A DNA stretch of 64,000 bases from Spirochaeta lutea (GTDB lineage Bacteria; Spirochaetota; Spirochaetia; DSM-27196; Salinispiraceae), in the NCBI RefSeq assembly GCF_000758165.1, contig NZ_JNUP01000064.1:186001-250000 (forward strand), read 5' to 3'. Below, in pieces: positions 1 to 8,599 of the stretch (positions are counted from its first letter, which is position 1; each line of letters begins with the position of its first letter). Below the pieces are notes generated by a model. That model was not told where the DNA came from and did not search any database. It saw nothing but the letters and a program-made list of their open reading frames with translations. The translations under genes and the position numbers were made by a program.

Positions 1-599
1 CGGGTTAGTAGATTCTGGCTGGCCGGGCTGTCATCGACGATAAGGATTTTTCCGATGATTCGTGCCTTCTCTCCGGCCAGATCCTCCCCGACCTCACCCT
101 CAAACTCTCTGAAACTTGGAATATCCTCGATACTGAGGGGTTTCTTTTCTTTCGGGGGATTTTTGAGCGCGGGGGGGCGTTGTCGGTTTCTGAGATCCTC
201 CAACTGCAGATCGATTATTTCTGCTTCTACAAGATCGAGCATCTGGTTAGCGACGGCCAACAGCTGTTCCATATCTCGGATAAAAATTGGCTCCTGACTT
301 CTAAACAGAACCAGGAGCCTACGGGCGTCGGAGATTATTTGTACCAGGGGAACATAAAAAGCCTTGCGGATGTCCTCGGGCGTTGCGATGGCTAATAGAT
401 CGGTATCATCATCAAAGAAAAAAGAGATAAGTTTTCGAACCTTCTCGGCCTTTTTCGCGATTTGTTCAAGGCCTGGGATGAACTCAACCTTCCCGTACTC
501 ACGAGCATCTGTCCGGATAATGTCGCTATACCCGGTAATGTGGTTTAGGTAGGTGCGTAGATCATGCCGAAGTTGCTCAAAATGACTAGTTCCGTGCAA
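1..599 (-). CDS. H-box/response-regulator signalling protein (3' end cut by window edge)
   Basis: This reading frame runs off the left edge, so only about 199 N-terminal residues are visible. The likely start is TTG at 599, preceded by GGGAGG at 5-7 bases; an in-frame TGA lies upstream. Residues about 10-30 read LRHDLRTYLNHITGYSDII, a histidine-kinase dimerisation H-box with the phosphorylatable His. A helical region follows, then a charged Pro/Lys linker at about 145-160. At about residue 183 the segment KILIVDDSPASQNLL begins a receiver domain with the acidic pair. Proteins with this H-box then receiver order often carry an output such as an adenylate cyclase further on; that part is outside the window. 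It is the last gene downstream of the RND operon on the same strand, separated by a hairpin. Confidence 0.8.
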   Translation of the reverse strand, partial: MHGTSHFEQLRHDLRTYLNHITGYSDIIRTDAREYGKVEFIPGLEQIAKKAEKVRKLISFFFDDDTDLLAIATPEDIRKAFYVPLVQIISDARRLLVLFRSQEPIFIRDMEQLLAVANQMLDLVEAEIIDLQLEDLRNRQRPPALKNPPKEKKPLSIEDIPSFREFEGEVGEDLAGEKARIIGKILIVDDSPASQNLLT

Positions 600-609
600 A
601 AATTCCTCC

Positions 610-666
610 CGGATTCCGAAGAATTGGGATGCCCTGGGTCAAGCGCCCTGTTATTCTTCGAATCCG
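610..666 (-). promoter_or_regulatory. 14-15 bp inverted repeat abutting a ribosome-binding site
   Basis: The arms CGGATTCCGAAGAAT (610-624) and ATTCTTCGAATCCG (653-666) pair with one bulged base across a 28-base loop that itself holds two GCCCTG repeats. On the minus strand the hairpin begins 5 bases after the tolC stop and ends next to the GGGAGG of the H-box gene, with a short T-run following. It could be a weak terminator or attenuator between the pump operon and the signalling gene, or a structure limiting ribosome access. The pairing is seen; the role is inferred. Confidence 0.6.
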
Positions 667-671
667 TGCTG

Positions 672-2117
672 TCATTCTATGTCTACGCCGAGTAAAAATT
701 CAAGGTCAGCAAGGGCATTTTGAATGGAGAAGCTGTGCCCTAACTGCTCTAGCCGGCGGTTTATTACCTGTATTTGAGCCCCTTGATACTGTTCCCGGGT
801 TATCAGCTGATTTTCGAAGCTGACCCGGGCGTTTTTTTCCTGCTCCAAGGCAAATTCCAGCTGGGCGGAACTGAGGGTATACTGCTCCCGGCTGCGGATG
901 AGTGCTTCCAGGGCTGTCATAACCTGGAGTTCCAAGCTCTGGTTCAACTGGGAAAGGGCGGCTGCGGCCTGATCCCGCTGCAGGCCTGCTTGTTTTACCT
1001 TAGCAGCCTGGGCGCCGCCGTCCAGCATACGGATGCTGGTACCTACCGATACGGTTAGGTTGGCATCCCAGGTGTTATACCAATTGGGAATTCCCGGAAA
1101 TCGCTGCCCTGTTAATTCAAGAGCTACCGATAGACCTAGGTCAGGGAACCAGGAATTTGTACGCTTCTGAATGGTGATTCCGGCCTCAGCCTGCTGAATT
1201 TGGTGTCCCAGGCTTGCAAAGAGGGGATTGTGGGTCTTGGCCCGGGCGACGAGATCTGGTAGATCCTCCACCCCAGGAAGCACCTCCGGATCGGGTATCG
1301 GGAGGGTAGGATCCCCAACCAGGATATCATCTAGGGTTAGTTGATCCGAACCGGAGAGGTAGGCCAGGCTCAGGCGGGACTGCTGAATGCCCGCCCGGGC
1401 GATGGCTGCCTGGGTTGTAATGGCCGCAAGATTCTGTCGGGCCTCGAGGAGCGATTCCCGGTTAATAGAACCCTGGGCGAAGGATTGTTCCCGGTCCTGT
1501 ACGATCTGGGTTAAGAGATCCTGGGCTTCCAAGAGGATTTCCCTGCTCTTCACGGTGCTAATTAATCCGTAGTAGGCCTTGGTAATGTCGCGCTTCAGTT
1601 CCTGCTGGGAACGGAGCTGGGATGAGGCCGCCGCAGCATATCCGTGTTCGGCTGCTGCTTTTCCGAGGTTGATCTTTCCCCAGGTGAAGATGGGCTGGGT
1701 TAGGTTGAGTTTCAACTGAAAGTAGGTAGACTCCGGATCGGGGACCAGCACAATATCCTGGTTCGGTACGGGAACCGGAAAGGTCGAGTTCGGCGCCGGG
1801 CTGGTGCCCAGCTGCCCCTGGGAAATAGTAACTCCCTCAGGAGGATTCGCCAGATAGCTTGCTGAACTGGAAAGCTCGATGGTCGGCCAGTAGCGGGCCC
1901 GGGCCTGGTCTACCGAAACGCCTGCCTGTTCCCGGGCAATGGCGGAGTCCTGCAGCACCGGGGAATGGTCCATGGCACGGACGGTCAGTTCCTCCAGGGT
2001 AATGCTCCACCCCGTCCAGGTCTGGGTAATCCACAGAATACCCCAGAGTAGACCGAAGGAAACTCTGGCTACAGCACGCCGGCTGACGGGATGCCGGCGC
2101 AGGGGGGGTGGGTTCAT
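672..2117 (-). CDS. TolC-family outer-membrane efflux protein
   Basis: This is the outer-membrane channel partner of the RND pump encoded upstream. It has an N-terminal signal segment (GLLWGILWITQTWTG) followed by ITLEELTVRAMDHSPVL, the usual TolC opening, and two repeats rich in long helices with Gln, Ala and Leu. The stop is TGA at 672-674. The chosen ATG at 2117 has GGAG five bases upstream and gives 481 residues, a normal length for the family. An ATG at 2138 overlaps the previous stop as TAATG but lacks a ribosome-binding site. It is the last gene of the five-gene pump operon. Assignment rests on sequence character and operon position. Confidence 0.9.
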   Translation of the reverse strand: MNPPPLRRHPVSRRAVARVSFGLLWGILWITQTWTGWSITLEELTVRAMDHSPVLQDSAIAREQAGVSVDQARARYWPTIELSSSASYLANPPEGVTISQGQLGTSPAPNSTFPVPVPNQDIVLVPDPESTYFQLKLNLTQPIFTWGKINLGKAAAEHGYAAAASSQLRSQQELKRDITKAYYGLISTVKSREILLEAQDLLTQIVQDREQSFAQGSINRESLLEARQNLAAITTQAAIARAGIQQSRLSLAYLSGSDQLTLDDILVGDPTLPIPDPEVLPGVEDLPDLVARAKTHNPLFASLGHQIQQAEAGITIQKRTNSWFPDLGLSVALELTGQRFPGIPNWYNTWDANLTVSVGTSIRMLDGGAQAAKVKQAGLQRDQAAAALSQLNQSLELQVMTALEALIRSREQYTLSSAQLEFALEQEKNARVSFENQLITREQYQGAQIQVINRRLEQLGHSFSIQNALADLEFLLGVDIE

Positions 2118-2137
2118 CGGTACTCCACGCATAATCA

Positions 2138-3295
2138 TTACGGAATCACGACCCGTAGATCGGGTAGGTAGTAGGGATCCTGGTGGGAGCTGATGTCAAA
2201 ATCCTGGGAGAAGGTGGTTTTCTGGATTCCGTCTGCCGGATCAATCAACTCGCTCGATCCCGGATTCGTGTAGGTGATGGTTACCGTCAGACCGTCCTCC
2301 CCCGCCGGGATTTCCGGGGCTGGGGTGTCATCCGCATCCTCGGCACCGTAGTCCCCGGGAGTGGAATCATGCCAAGATACCGTCAGTGAAAAGCGACCGT
2401 TCTGCCCGGTGGTCGTTTTCTGAACCGCGGTTCCGCCTCCGGCCTTCGTAAAGGATACCTGCACCTCGATACCCTGAACGGGCACCGCATCACCACTGGA
2501 GGTCTCCCGGTACGCGTACCCCGAAACACTGGTGGAAAAGCCGGTTACGGGTTTCCGGGTCAGCTCGATGGGAGAACCCGGCACGGGCAGCAGTTCATCG
2601 TCATCGGTGGATTCCTGGACCGTGATGGTCACCGTATCCGAGGATTCGTAGGTCTCGTCATCCACGGAAATGATAAACTCGGTTTCTTTACTCTCGTCTT
2701 CGGTAAGCCAGCTGACCTCCTCAAAGCGGTAGAATCCCCCTTCCCCCTGTTCATTATTCCCCGTCCGCACGGCGTATTCGTTATCCGGCACATCCGTCTG
2801 GGTTAACAGAACCCGGACGCCGTTGGTTCCCGAACCGGACTGGTTCACCACCTGGCCCTGGATTATCGGCGCCTTAAGACGCGCCCTGGGCATCAGGATG
2901 TCGGGAATGGTATTGGAACCGTCAGAAAGGACCCCCTTATGGGTCATGAAGGTGGTCTGGTAATCCTCATGGAGGACTATAAGGTAAATGGTTCCCGAGT
3001 CGGCATCGGGCCAGAACCGGCCCATGGAGGTTTCCCAGAATACCCGGGAAGTGAAGTAGCCGTCCTGGCCGTTCTGGGTAACCGAGGCAACGCTGGTAAT
3101 GGCGGAATCGGCATAGGCGTCTTCTGCCAGATCCGCCGGATCGCTATCAAAGAGATAGATGGTCGCCCCGTTTATTCCTCCGGAGGATTCGGCGTCCTTC
3201 ACGAAGCCCTGGACGGAAGCACCGTAGTAGTTGGTGCAGCCTGAGAACACCAGAATTATCAGGAGCAGTACGGCCGGGGGGATGAGGTTTTTCAT
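2138..3295 (-). CDS. lipoprotein with carboxypeptidase-regulatory-like repeats, in RND operon
   Basis: The 385-residue product begins with a lipoprotein signal (hydrophobic stretch then VFSGC, Cys about 20), so it should be a lipid-anchored envelope protein. Three stretches (about 27-100, 135-225, 255-350) share the pattern of a beta-rich regulatory or CarboxypepD_reg-like fold, for example VQGFVKDAESSGGINGATIY and SGYAYRETSSGDAVPVQGIE. Its ATG overlaps the pump stop as ATGA and its TAA touches the tolC region, so it is translationally coupled inside the operon. A lipoprotein in this slot is not a standard RND component. It might stabilise the adaptor-channel junction or be a surface factor; no function is assignable from sequence. 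Confidence 0.8.
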   Translation of the reverse strand: MKNLIPPAVLLLIILVFSGCTNYYGASVQGFVKDAESSGGINGATIYLFDSDPADLAEDAYADSAITSVASVTQNGQDGYFTSRVFWETSMGRFWPDADSGTIYLIVLHEDYQTTFMTHKGVLSDGSNTIPDILMPRARLKAPIIQGQVVNQSGSGTNGVRVLLTQTDVPDNEYAVRTGNNEQGEGGFYRFEEVSWLTEDESKETEFIISVDDETYESSDTVTITVQESTDDDELLPVPGSPIELTRKPVTGFSTSVSGYAYRETSSGDAVPVQGIEVQVSFTKAGGGTAVQKTTTGQNGRFSLTVSWHDSTPGDYGAEDADDTPAPEIPAGEDGLTVTITYTNPGSSELIDPADGIQKTTFSQDFDISSHQDPYYLPDLRVVIP

Positions 3296-6200
3296 GGATT
3301 GTCTCCTTCTTGGATAGGGTGATTCGAATGCCTGCGGATCCAGGGCTTAATTCTGGCTTCCACGAGCCAGTAGATGGTCGGAATGAGCACCAGGGTAATG
3401 AGGGTAGAGGTGGTCAGCCCTCCCACCACGGCGCGTGCCATGGGAGCCCTGAGCTCAGAGCCGATGCCGAATCCCAGGGACATGGGAAAGAGTCCGAGAA
3501 TGGTGGTGGTCGTGGTCATGAGAATGGGCTTCAAACGGGTTCTTCCCCCCTGGATAATAGCCTGCTCCAGGGGTACCCCCCGCTGCTGAAGAACCGACAT
3601 GTAGTCCAACAGCACGATGGCGTTGTTTACCACAATCCCCACCAGCAGAATGGCCCCGGTAAAGGACAGAATATTGAAGGTGGTGTTGGTAATAAGCAGG
3701 GCTGCCGTTAGGCCGATGATGGCGAAGGGAACGCTGAACATTACGATTATGGGCTTAACAAGGCTTTCAAACTGGCTTGCCATAACCATGTAAACCAGCA
3801 TGACGGCAAGAATCAGGGCGAAAAAGAGGCTCTCGAAGCTGCTGGTCATTTCCGCGCTGGCCCCTTCGATGCTTAAACTAACCCCCACTGGCGGCGGACC
3901 GAGATCGGCGATGGCTTGTTCAACATCCTCGGTGATCCGATTGAGGGGCCGTTCCCCCGTGGTTCCGGCCACGGCGGAAATAACCCGTACCCGGTCCTTC
4001 CGCTGAATAGACACAGGTCCCTGGTCTTCAACCAGTTCTACTACATTTTCTAGGGGGATGGCGGATCCAGCCTGGTTGTAAAAGGTAATCTCACGAATGC
4101 GTTCAACATCGTTGCGGTCCGCCTCGCGGAGTAATAGCAGCACATCGTAGTCCTGGCCGTCGGCCGTAAAGGTGGTGGCCGTATAGCCGTTGTAGGCAGT
4201 TCGGATGGTACCGGCGATCTGCAAAGGATTCAGTCCGAGGCTTACCGCTTCGCGGCGTCGAATTTTAAACTGTAGTTCCGGTTTTCCCAGGCTGTAGTCC
4301 AGCCGGGGACTGCGGATCCCCGGAATTTTCTCCATAGCCCCCACGATACGCGAGCCATAATCGTACATCGCATCGATGGAATCCCCGGAAAGCTCCATAG
4401 CAATGGGGGTATTCCCGGTTCCGCTGGCCATTCCTGCCAGGGATGCCATGCCGAGGATCTCGATGCTGTGTTTTATGTCCATTACTTCCTCGCTCACCCG
4501 CCGGTTAATAGCATTGGTGAGCTCCCAAATATCCACCGGACGCTTATCCTTGTCGAGGAGCTTAACGGAGATGGCCCCGAAATGGCTGCCGCCTTCACCG
4601 ACTCGGCTTGCCATGGTCTCGATGTACTCTCCGGCTTCAGCACGAATAATCTGTTCAATGGATGCGACCTTCCCGGCGGTAAAATCATGGGGAGATCCCA
4701 CCCGGGTTTCAATGGTTACCTGGAATGACCCCTCATCGGCCTCGGGTAAGAATTCCATTCCCAGTAGGAAGATGGAGCCCAGGCTCAACCCAAGGAGCAC
4801 CAGGGCGCTACCGAAGACCCATCCGGGGTTACGGATTGCTGTGGAAATGAGCCGTTCATATCCCGCATCCAGCCATTGAAGGATCTTCTGAATGGTGCCG
4901 CTGAGGGCAGTAATAATCCTGTTCTTACTGATAACCTCCACATCCGCCAGGGACAGCTCATGATGTTCGCCTTCGGCTTTCTGCCGCTGAGTCAGGCTTA
5001 CCTTGCCCACATGGAGAAAGCGGCTGCAGAGGACCGGAATCATCCCCAAGGCTGCAATTAGGGAAACCGCAAGACTGAAGCTGATCGTCAAGGAGAGGTC
5101 CTGGAACAGAGCGCCGGCTAATCCCTCCACAAATAACATCGGCAGGAATACCGCCATGGATGTGAGGGTGGATGCCGTAATAGCCTGGCTAACCTCCTCG
5201 GCGCCTTCAATGGCAGCATCATGGGGAGATAATCCCTGAAGCTGTTTCCGGTAGATCGATTCAAGGACGACAATAGCGTTATCAACAAACATACCGATGG
5301 CTAGGGTTATTCCCAGCAGGCTTGTAATGTTCAGGGTCATACCGCCGAAGTCAATCAGGGAAAAGGTAGCAATTACGGATACCGGAATCACCATGGAAAT
5401 GATGATGGTGGACCGGATATTCCGCAGGAAAAACAGCAGTACCAGGATCGCTAAAAGCCCTCCTTGCCAAGCAGAATCGGCTACACCCCCGATACTTGCC
5501 CGTACCTGAACTGCCTGATCTTCCTGAATCTCTATTTCAATAGAGGGCGGTAGATTTTTCTTGAGATCATCCAGCTTTTCCAGCACCGCCTCGTTCACCT
5601 GAACCGTGTTGTAGCCCGATTGTTTCTGGATATTAAGACGAAGCCCTTCGTAGCCCCCGGTATTGAGGTACTCTTCCTGGGGTTTATATCCCAGGGTGAT
5701 GGATGCAATGTCGCTGAGGAAGACGGGACTATTTCCGGCGGTGCCCACCAGCACATTACCGATATCATTCAGGGATAGAAACTCCCCGGTGGTACGGAGG
5801 ATGATGGTCTGATCATCCAGGCGAATCGTACCTCCGGGCAGACTGACGTTTTCTCCCTGGAACACCTGCATTACCTGGGTCACCGGAATTGCGAGCTTAT
5901 TCAGACTATCCAAATCCAATTCCACCAAAACGGCTTCTTCTTTTCCACCGAATAACGAGACCTGAGCTACCCCGGGAATCCGTTCCAATTGAGGAACAAT
6001 TGCATCCTCGGCAAGACTTCGGATATTTATACCCGGTGTTTTTGTGTATAAATTCAACCGCAGAGAGGGCAGTTGGTTGGCGCTGAACCGGAAAAGCTGG
6101 GGTCGCTCCGTTCCTTCGGGGAACTGCCCCTCAACAGCCGTCAGAGCCTCCCGTACCTCGGTAACCGCCAGGGTAAGGTCGGTTCCGCTGGCGAAGCCCA

Positions 6201-6477
6201 CCACCACCTGGCTGGCGCTATCCAGGCTGGTAGACGATATGGATTCCACTCCGCTGAGACCCGCCACAGCACCCTCTATGGGAATGCTGATCTGAGCCTC
6301 AACCTCCCGGGGACCCACACCCGGACTTACCGTAACAGCAACAATGGTGGGAAATTCCACATCGGGAAACAGCTCCTGGCCGATCCTTGTTAACGAGAGA
6401 AGTCCCAGGATAAAAAACCCCGAGAATACCATTGCAGCAGTAACCGGATGCTTAACGGATAAACTGGGAATACTCAC
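3292..6477 (-). CDS. RND multidrug-type efflux pump permease (AcrB/HAE family)
   Basis: This is a 1061-residue inner-membrane proton-driven pump, the family's usual size. It opens MSIPSLSVKHPVTAAMVFSG with the first transmembrane helix, then large periplasmic domains at about 35-330 and 560-860 with transmembrane clusters after each. The TM4 motif reads GMFVDNAIVVLES, so the proton-relay pair is Asp-Asn rather than Asp-Asp, a common variant outside proteobacteria. The second-half counterpart is GIVVNNAIVLLDY. It overlaps the adaptor gene upstream and the lipoprotein gene downstream by four bases each. The substrate is unknown; a TetR gene heading the operon suggests inducible export of amphipathic compounds. 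Confidence 0.95.
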   Translation of the reverse strand: MSIPSLSVKHPVTAAMVFSGFFILGLLSLTRIGQELFPDVEFPTIVAVTVSPGVGPREVEAQISIPIEGAVAGLSGVESISSTSLDSASQVVVGFASGTDLTLAVTEVREALTAVEGQFPEGTERPQLFRFSANQLPSLRLNLYTKTPGINIRSLAEDAIVPQLERIPGVAQVSLFGGKEEAVLVELDLDSLNKLAIPVTQVMQVFQGENVSLPGGTIRLDDQTIILRTTGEFLSLNDIGNVLVGTAGNSPVFLSDIASITLGYKPQEEYLNTGGYEGLRLNIQKQSGYNTVQVNEAVLEKLDDLKKNLPPSIEIEIQEDQAVQVRASIGGVADSAWQGGLLAILVLLFFLRNIRSTIIISMVIPVSVIATFSLIDFGGMTLNITSLLGITLAIGMFVDNAIVVLESIYRKQLQGLSPHDAAIEGAEEVSQAITASTLTSMAVFLPMLFVEGLAGALFQDLSLTISFSLAVSLIAALGMIPVLCSRFLHVGKVSLTQRQKAEGEHHELSLADVEVISKNRIITALSGTIQKILQWLDAGYERLISTAIRNPGWVFGSALVLLGLSLGSIFLLGMEFLPEADEGSFQVTIETRVGSPHDFTAGKVASIEQIIRAEAGEYIETMASRVGEGGSHFGAISVKLLDKDKRPVDIWELTNAINRRVSEEVMDIKHSIEILGMASLAGMASGTGNTPIAMELSGDSIDAMYDYGSRIVGAMEKIPGIRSPRLDYSLGKPELQFKIRRREAVSLGLNPLQIAGTIRTAYNGYTATTFTADGQDYDVLLLLREADRNDVERIREITFYNQAGSAIPLENVVELVEDQGPVSIQRKDRVRVISAVAGTTGERPLNRITEDVEQAIADLGPPPVGVSLSIEGASAEMTSSFESLFFALILAVMLVYMVMASQFESLVKPIIVMFSVPFAIIGLTAALLITNTTFNILSFTGAILLVGIVVNNAIVLLDYMSVLQQRGVPLEQAIIQGGRTRLKPILMTTTTTILGLFPMSLGFGIGSELRAPMARAVVGGLTTSTLITLVLIPTIYWLVEARIKPWIRRHSNHPIQEGDNP

Positions 6478-7754
6478 GAATTCCCCTCCTGAATCAGGGA
6501 GACCTCCTGGCCGTCTTCCAAGAAAGAATTCCCTTCGATAATTATTCTATCTTCCGGTGTAATTCCTTCCAGAATCTGGGTATACCCGTTGCTGGAGATC
6601 CCCGGAACCACGGGATGCATCCGGGCATTCCAGGAGCCGTCATCTTGTTCCTCCACGGAGAAGACAAGGTAACGGGTTTCCCGTTGTAACACCGCTGAGT
6701 CCGGTACAACCAAGGCATCTGGTATGGTATCCAATGTTAGCCGCGCATTTACATACATTCCGGGCCTCAACAGCTCCGACTGGTTGTCAACGGCAATCTC
6801 TACCTCAAAGGTACGGGTGGCGGGATTCAGGATGGTTCCTATGCGGCTTATCGTTCCCTGGAAGGGAGGTTCCTGGGGATAGGCAATGGGCTTTACCGCA
6901 ACCGAAATAGCCGAATCCGATAGGGCAACCCTGCCGTAGAGTCGTTCCGGAAGGTTTAGAGTGGCGAATATGACATCATCGCTGATTATGGTCATGACAG
7001 GTGATTGGGGTCCTACCAGGTTCCCCTCTTCCACATGAATGGACACAATACGCCCGGTTACCGGACTGTGTATCTGGGAATAGGACCGTTGTAGCTCGGC
7101 GAGTTCGTATTGCCGCTCAGCGGCTTCAGCATTGGCAAGTGCCGAGGCCAGATCCTCACTGCGTACCCCCTCTTCGAGCAGCTGCAGGCTGCGCTGGGCG
7201 TTTTCAACCTCGGTTTGTGCCGAGGAGAACCGTGTTTGTGCATCTTCATAGGCTGACCGGGATATGGCTCCGGCCTCGAAGAGGTTGGCGGTACGTTCGA
7301 GGTTGGTTCTCGCGTTTTGGAGATTTGACCGGGCTTGTTGAACGCTGGCCCGGGCGGACGCGATTTCTTCGGGACGGGCTCCTTGCTGGGCCTTCTCGTA
7401 CTGGGCCTGAGCCGCCAACCAGGCTGACCGTGCCTGGGCAGCCTGGAGCCGAACAACATCATCTTCCTGCTGTACCAAGAGCTGCCCTCGCTGCACGACA
7501 GCACCCTCGTTTACCGGAATATCAAGAATCCTGCCGGAAATTTTGGGGATAATGTTGGTGGTACGTTCCGGCTTCAGGTTACCCGAGTACTGAAGGCTTT
7601 CCTGAAGATCCATTACCTCCGGAAAACCGGTCAGGACGGGGGTCGGCCGGAACTGGATTTCCGGATCTCTGTTCTGGACGAGTTGGAAAATCACCAGACC
7701 TATGAAGGCCAGGGGAATAAGGGAGATAGCACCGATACGTAATGATCTTTTCAT
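6474..7754 (-). CDS. RND periplasmic adaptor (membrane fusion protein)
   Basis: The 426-residue adaptor would link the RND permease to TolC. A single N-terminal membrane segment (residues about 7-26) has no lipobox, so it is inner-membrane anchored. The lipoyl half-motif GRILDIPVNEGAVVQRGQLL is at about 72-92, a long Ala/Gln-rich coiled coil at about 100-225, and the second lipoyl half (IHSPVTGRIVSIHVEEGNLV) at about 230-250. Beta-barrel and membrane-proximal domains follow, ending with GITPEDRIIIEG. It overlaps tetR by four bases on the 5' side and the pump gene by four bases on the 3' side. Confidence 0.93.
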   Translation of the reverse strand: MKRSLRIGAISLIPLAFIGLVIFQLVQNRDPEIQFRPTPVLTGFPEVMDLQESLQYSGNLKPERTTNIIPKISGRILDIPVNEGAVVQRGQLLVQQEDDVVRLQAAQARSAWLAAQAQYEKAQQGARPEEIASARASVQQARSNLQNARTNLERTANLFEAGAISRSAYEDAQTRFSSAQTEVENAQRSLQLLEEGVRSEDLASALANAEAAERQYELAELQRSYSQIHSPVTGRIVSIHVEEGNLVGPQSPVMTIISDDVIFATLNLPERLYGRVALSDSAISVAVKPIAYPQEPPFQGTISRIGTILNPATRTFEVEIAVDNQSELLRPGMYVNARLTLDTIPDALVVPDSAVLQRETRYLVFSVEEQDDGSWNARMHPVVPGISSNGYTQILEGITPEDRIIIEGNSFLEDGQEVSLIQEGNS

Positions 7755-8329
7755 GGGGTGTGAACCAATAATGCCTTTCTGATAACGCTCTTCTGCCGTT
7801 CAATCTCCCCATCAATACGCTCGAAGGGGAGGGAGGATAGGGTGAATAACATGCCCGATATCCAAACCTTCAGGAGATACATCCGGTTACGTTTATCGAA
7901 CCGGGATAGGGTGTATTTATCCTCATCTGCCCGTTCAAAAAAGAAGGACAGCTGTTTGGCAAGTTTGACCAGGTTTTTGTGGAAGAGATTCAAACGGTTC
8001 GCTTCCTGGTACATTCCCCGGACCAAGGGGTGCAGTTCTTTCAGCAGATCAAAGCCGTAGTCCAACATGGCATCTAGTTGGCTGGAAAAGGTTTCCTGTT
8101 CCTTAAGAATAGCGGCCAACCCCTGGTGAAATTGCTTCCAAACGGTATCTACCGCAGAAATGAAGAGTACCTCTTTGTCCCGAAAGTAGGTGTATATCGA
8201 CCCCGGCGCAATATCAGCCTGTTCGGCGATATCTTTCATGGTGGTGGTGGTAAAACCCTTTTCACCGAAGGCTTGTATAGCCGATTGAAGGATTCTTGTC
8301 CTCTTTTCGTCATCCTGGTGGCGAGCCAT
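7751..8329 (-). CDS. TetR-family transcriptional regulator of the RND operon
   Basis: The 192-residue protein has a typical N-terminal TetR helix-turn-helix: ILQSAIQAFGEKGFTTTTMK then DIAEQADIAPGSIYTYFRDK at about residues 13-55. A divergent helical ligand-binding domain follows. It is the first gene of the operon and overlaps the adaptor gene by four bases, so it is expressed with the pump it probably represses. AAGGA lies about ten bases before the ATG. A dyad over the predicted promoter at 8362-8386 is a plausible operator, which would make the gene autoregulated. The inducer cannot be read from sequence. Confidence 0.93.
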   Translation of the reverse strand: MARHQDDEKRTRILQSAIQAFGEKGFTTTTMKDIAEQADIAPGSIYTYFRDKEVLFISAVDTVWKQFHQGLAAILKEQETFSSQLDAMLDYGFDLLKELHPLVRGMYQEANRLNLFHKNLVKLAKQLSFFFERADEDKYTLSRFDKRNRMYLLKVWISGMLFTLSSLPFERIDGEIERQKSVIRKALLVHTP

Positions 8330-8361
8330 ATCGTACGTATCCTTGATTTTTTGAATTAGTG

Positions 8362-8404
8362 TTCAGTAATATCTAAATATACTGAATGCCGTTTAAAAAA
8401 ACAA
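8362..8404 (-). promoter_or_regulatory. tetR-RND promoter with overlapping dyad operator
   Basis: On the minus strand TTGTTT (8404-8399) and TATATT (8381-8376) are 17 bases apart, a plausible sigma-70 promoter about 45 bases before tetR. The inverted repeat TTCAGTA (8362-8368) and TACTGAA (8380-8386), with an 11-base AT-rich spacer, covers the -10. A 7+7 dyad over a TetR-family promoter is the expected form of an autoregulatory operator. Binding is inferred. Confidence 0.65.
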
Positions 8405-8426
8405 CTGCCGCCCCTGAAAAATTTCC

Positions 8427-8531
8427 TAGTGCGCAAAAGGTTGTAACATTGCACCCCGGCGACACCACCCAAGGGTGAGATTAAAGGCTGTGCCGCTATA
8501 TCTGGTGTGGTTTACAGCCTTTTGCGCACTA
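8427..8531. repeat. interspersed palindromic element, copy A (105 bp)
   Basis: The best-preserved copy. The left end TAGTGCGCAAAAGGTTGTAA is matched at the right by TTACAGCCTTTTGCGCACTA, about 19 of 20 bases in inverted orientation. The inner right motif is TATCTGGTGTGGTTTACA. It lies between the 3' end of the gene at 8600 and the tetR promoter. No coding potential. The same ends and inner motif recur at 12273, 40985, 52283 and 61654. Confidence 0.85.
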
Positions 8532-8599
8532 CAGAACAGTTTGAACCAAGCGCCGGTGCCGCATCGGCACAGGGCGTAAAAGACCGGAGTTTCGGCGGG

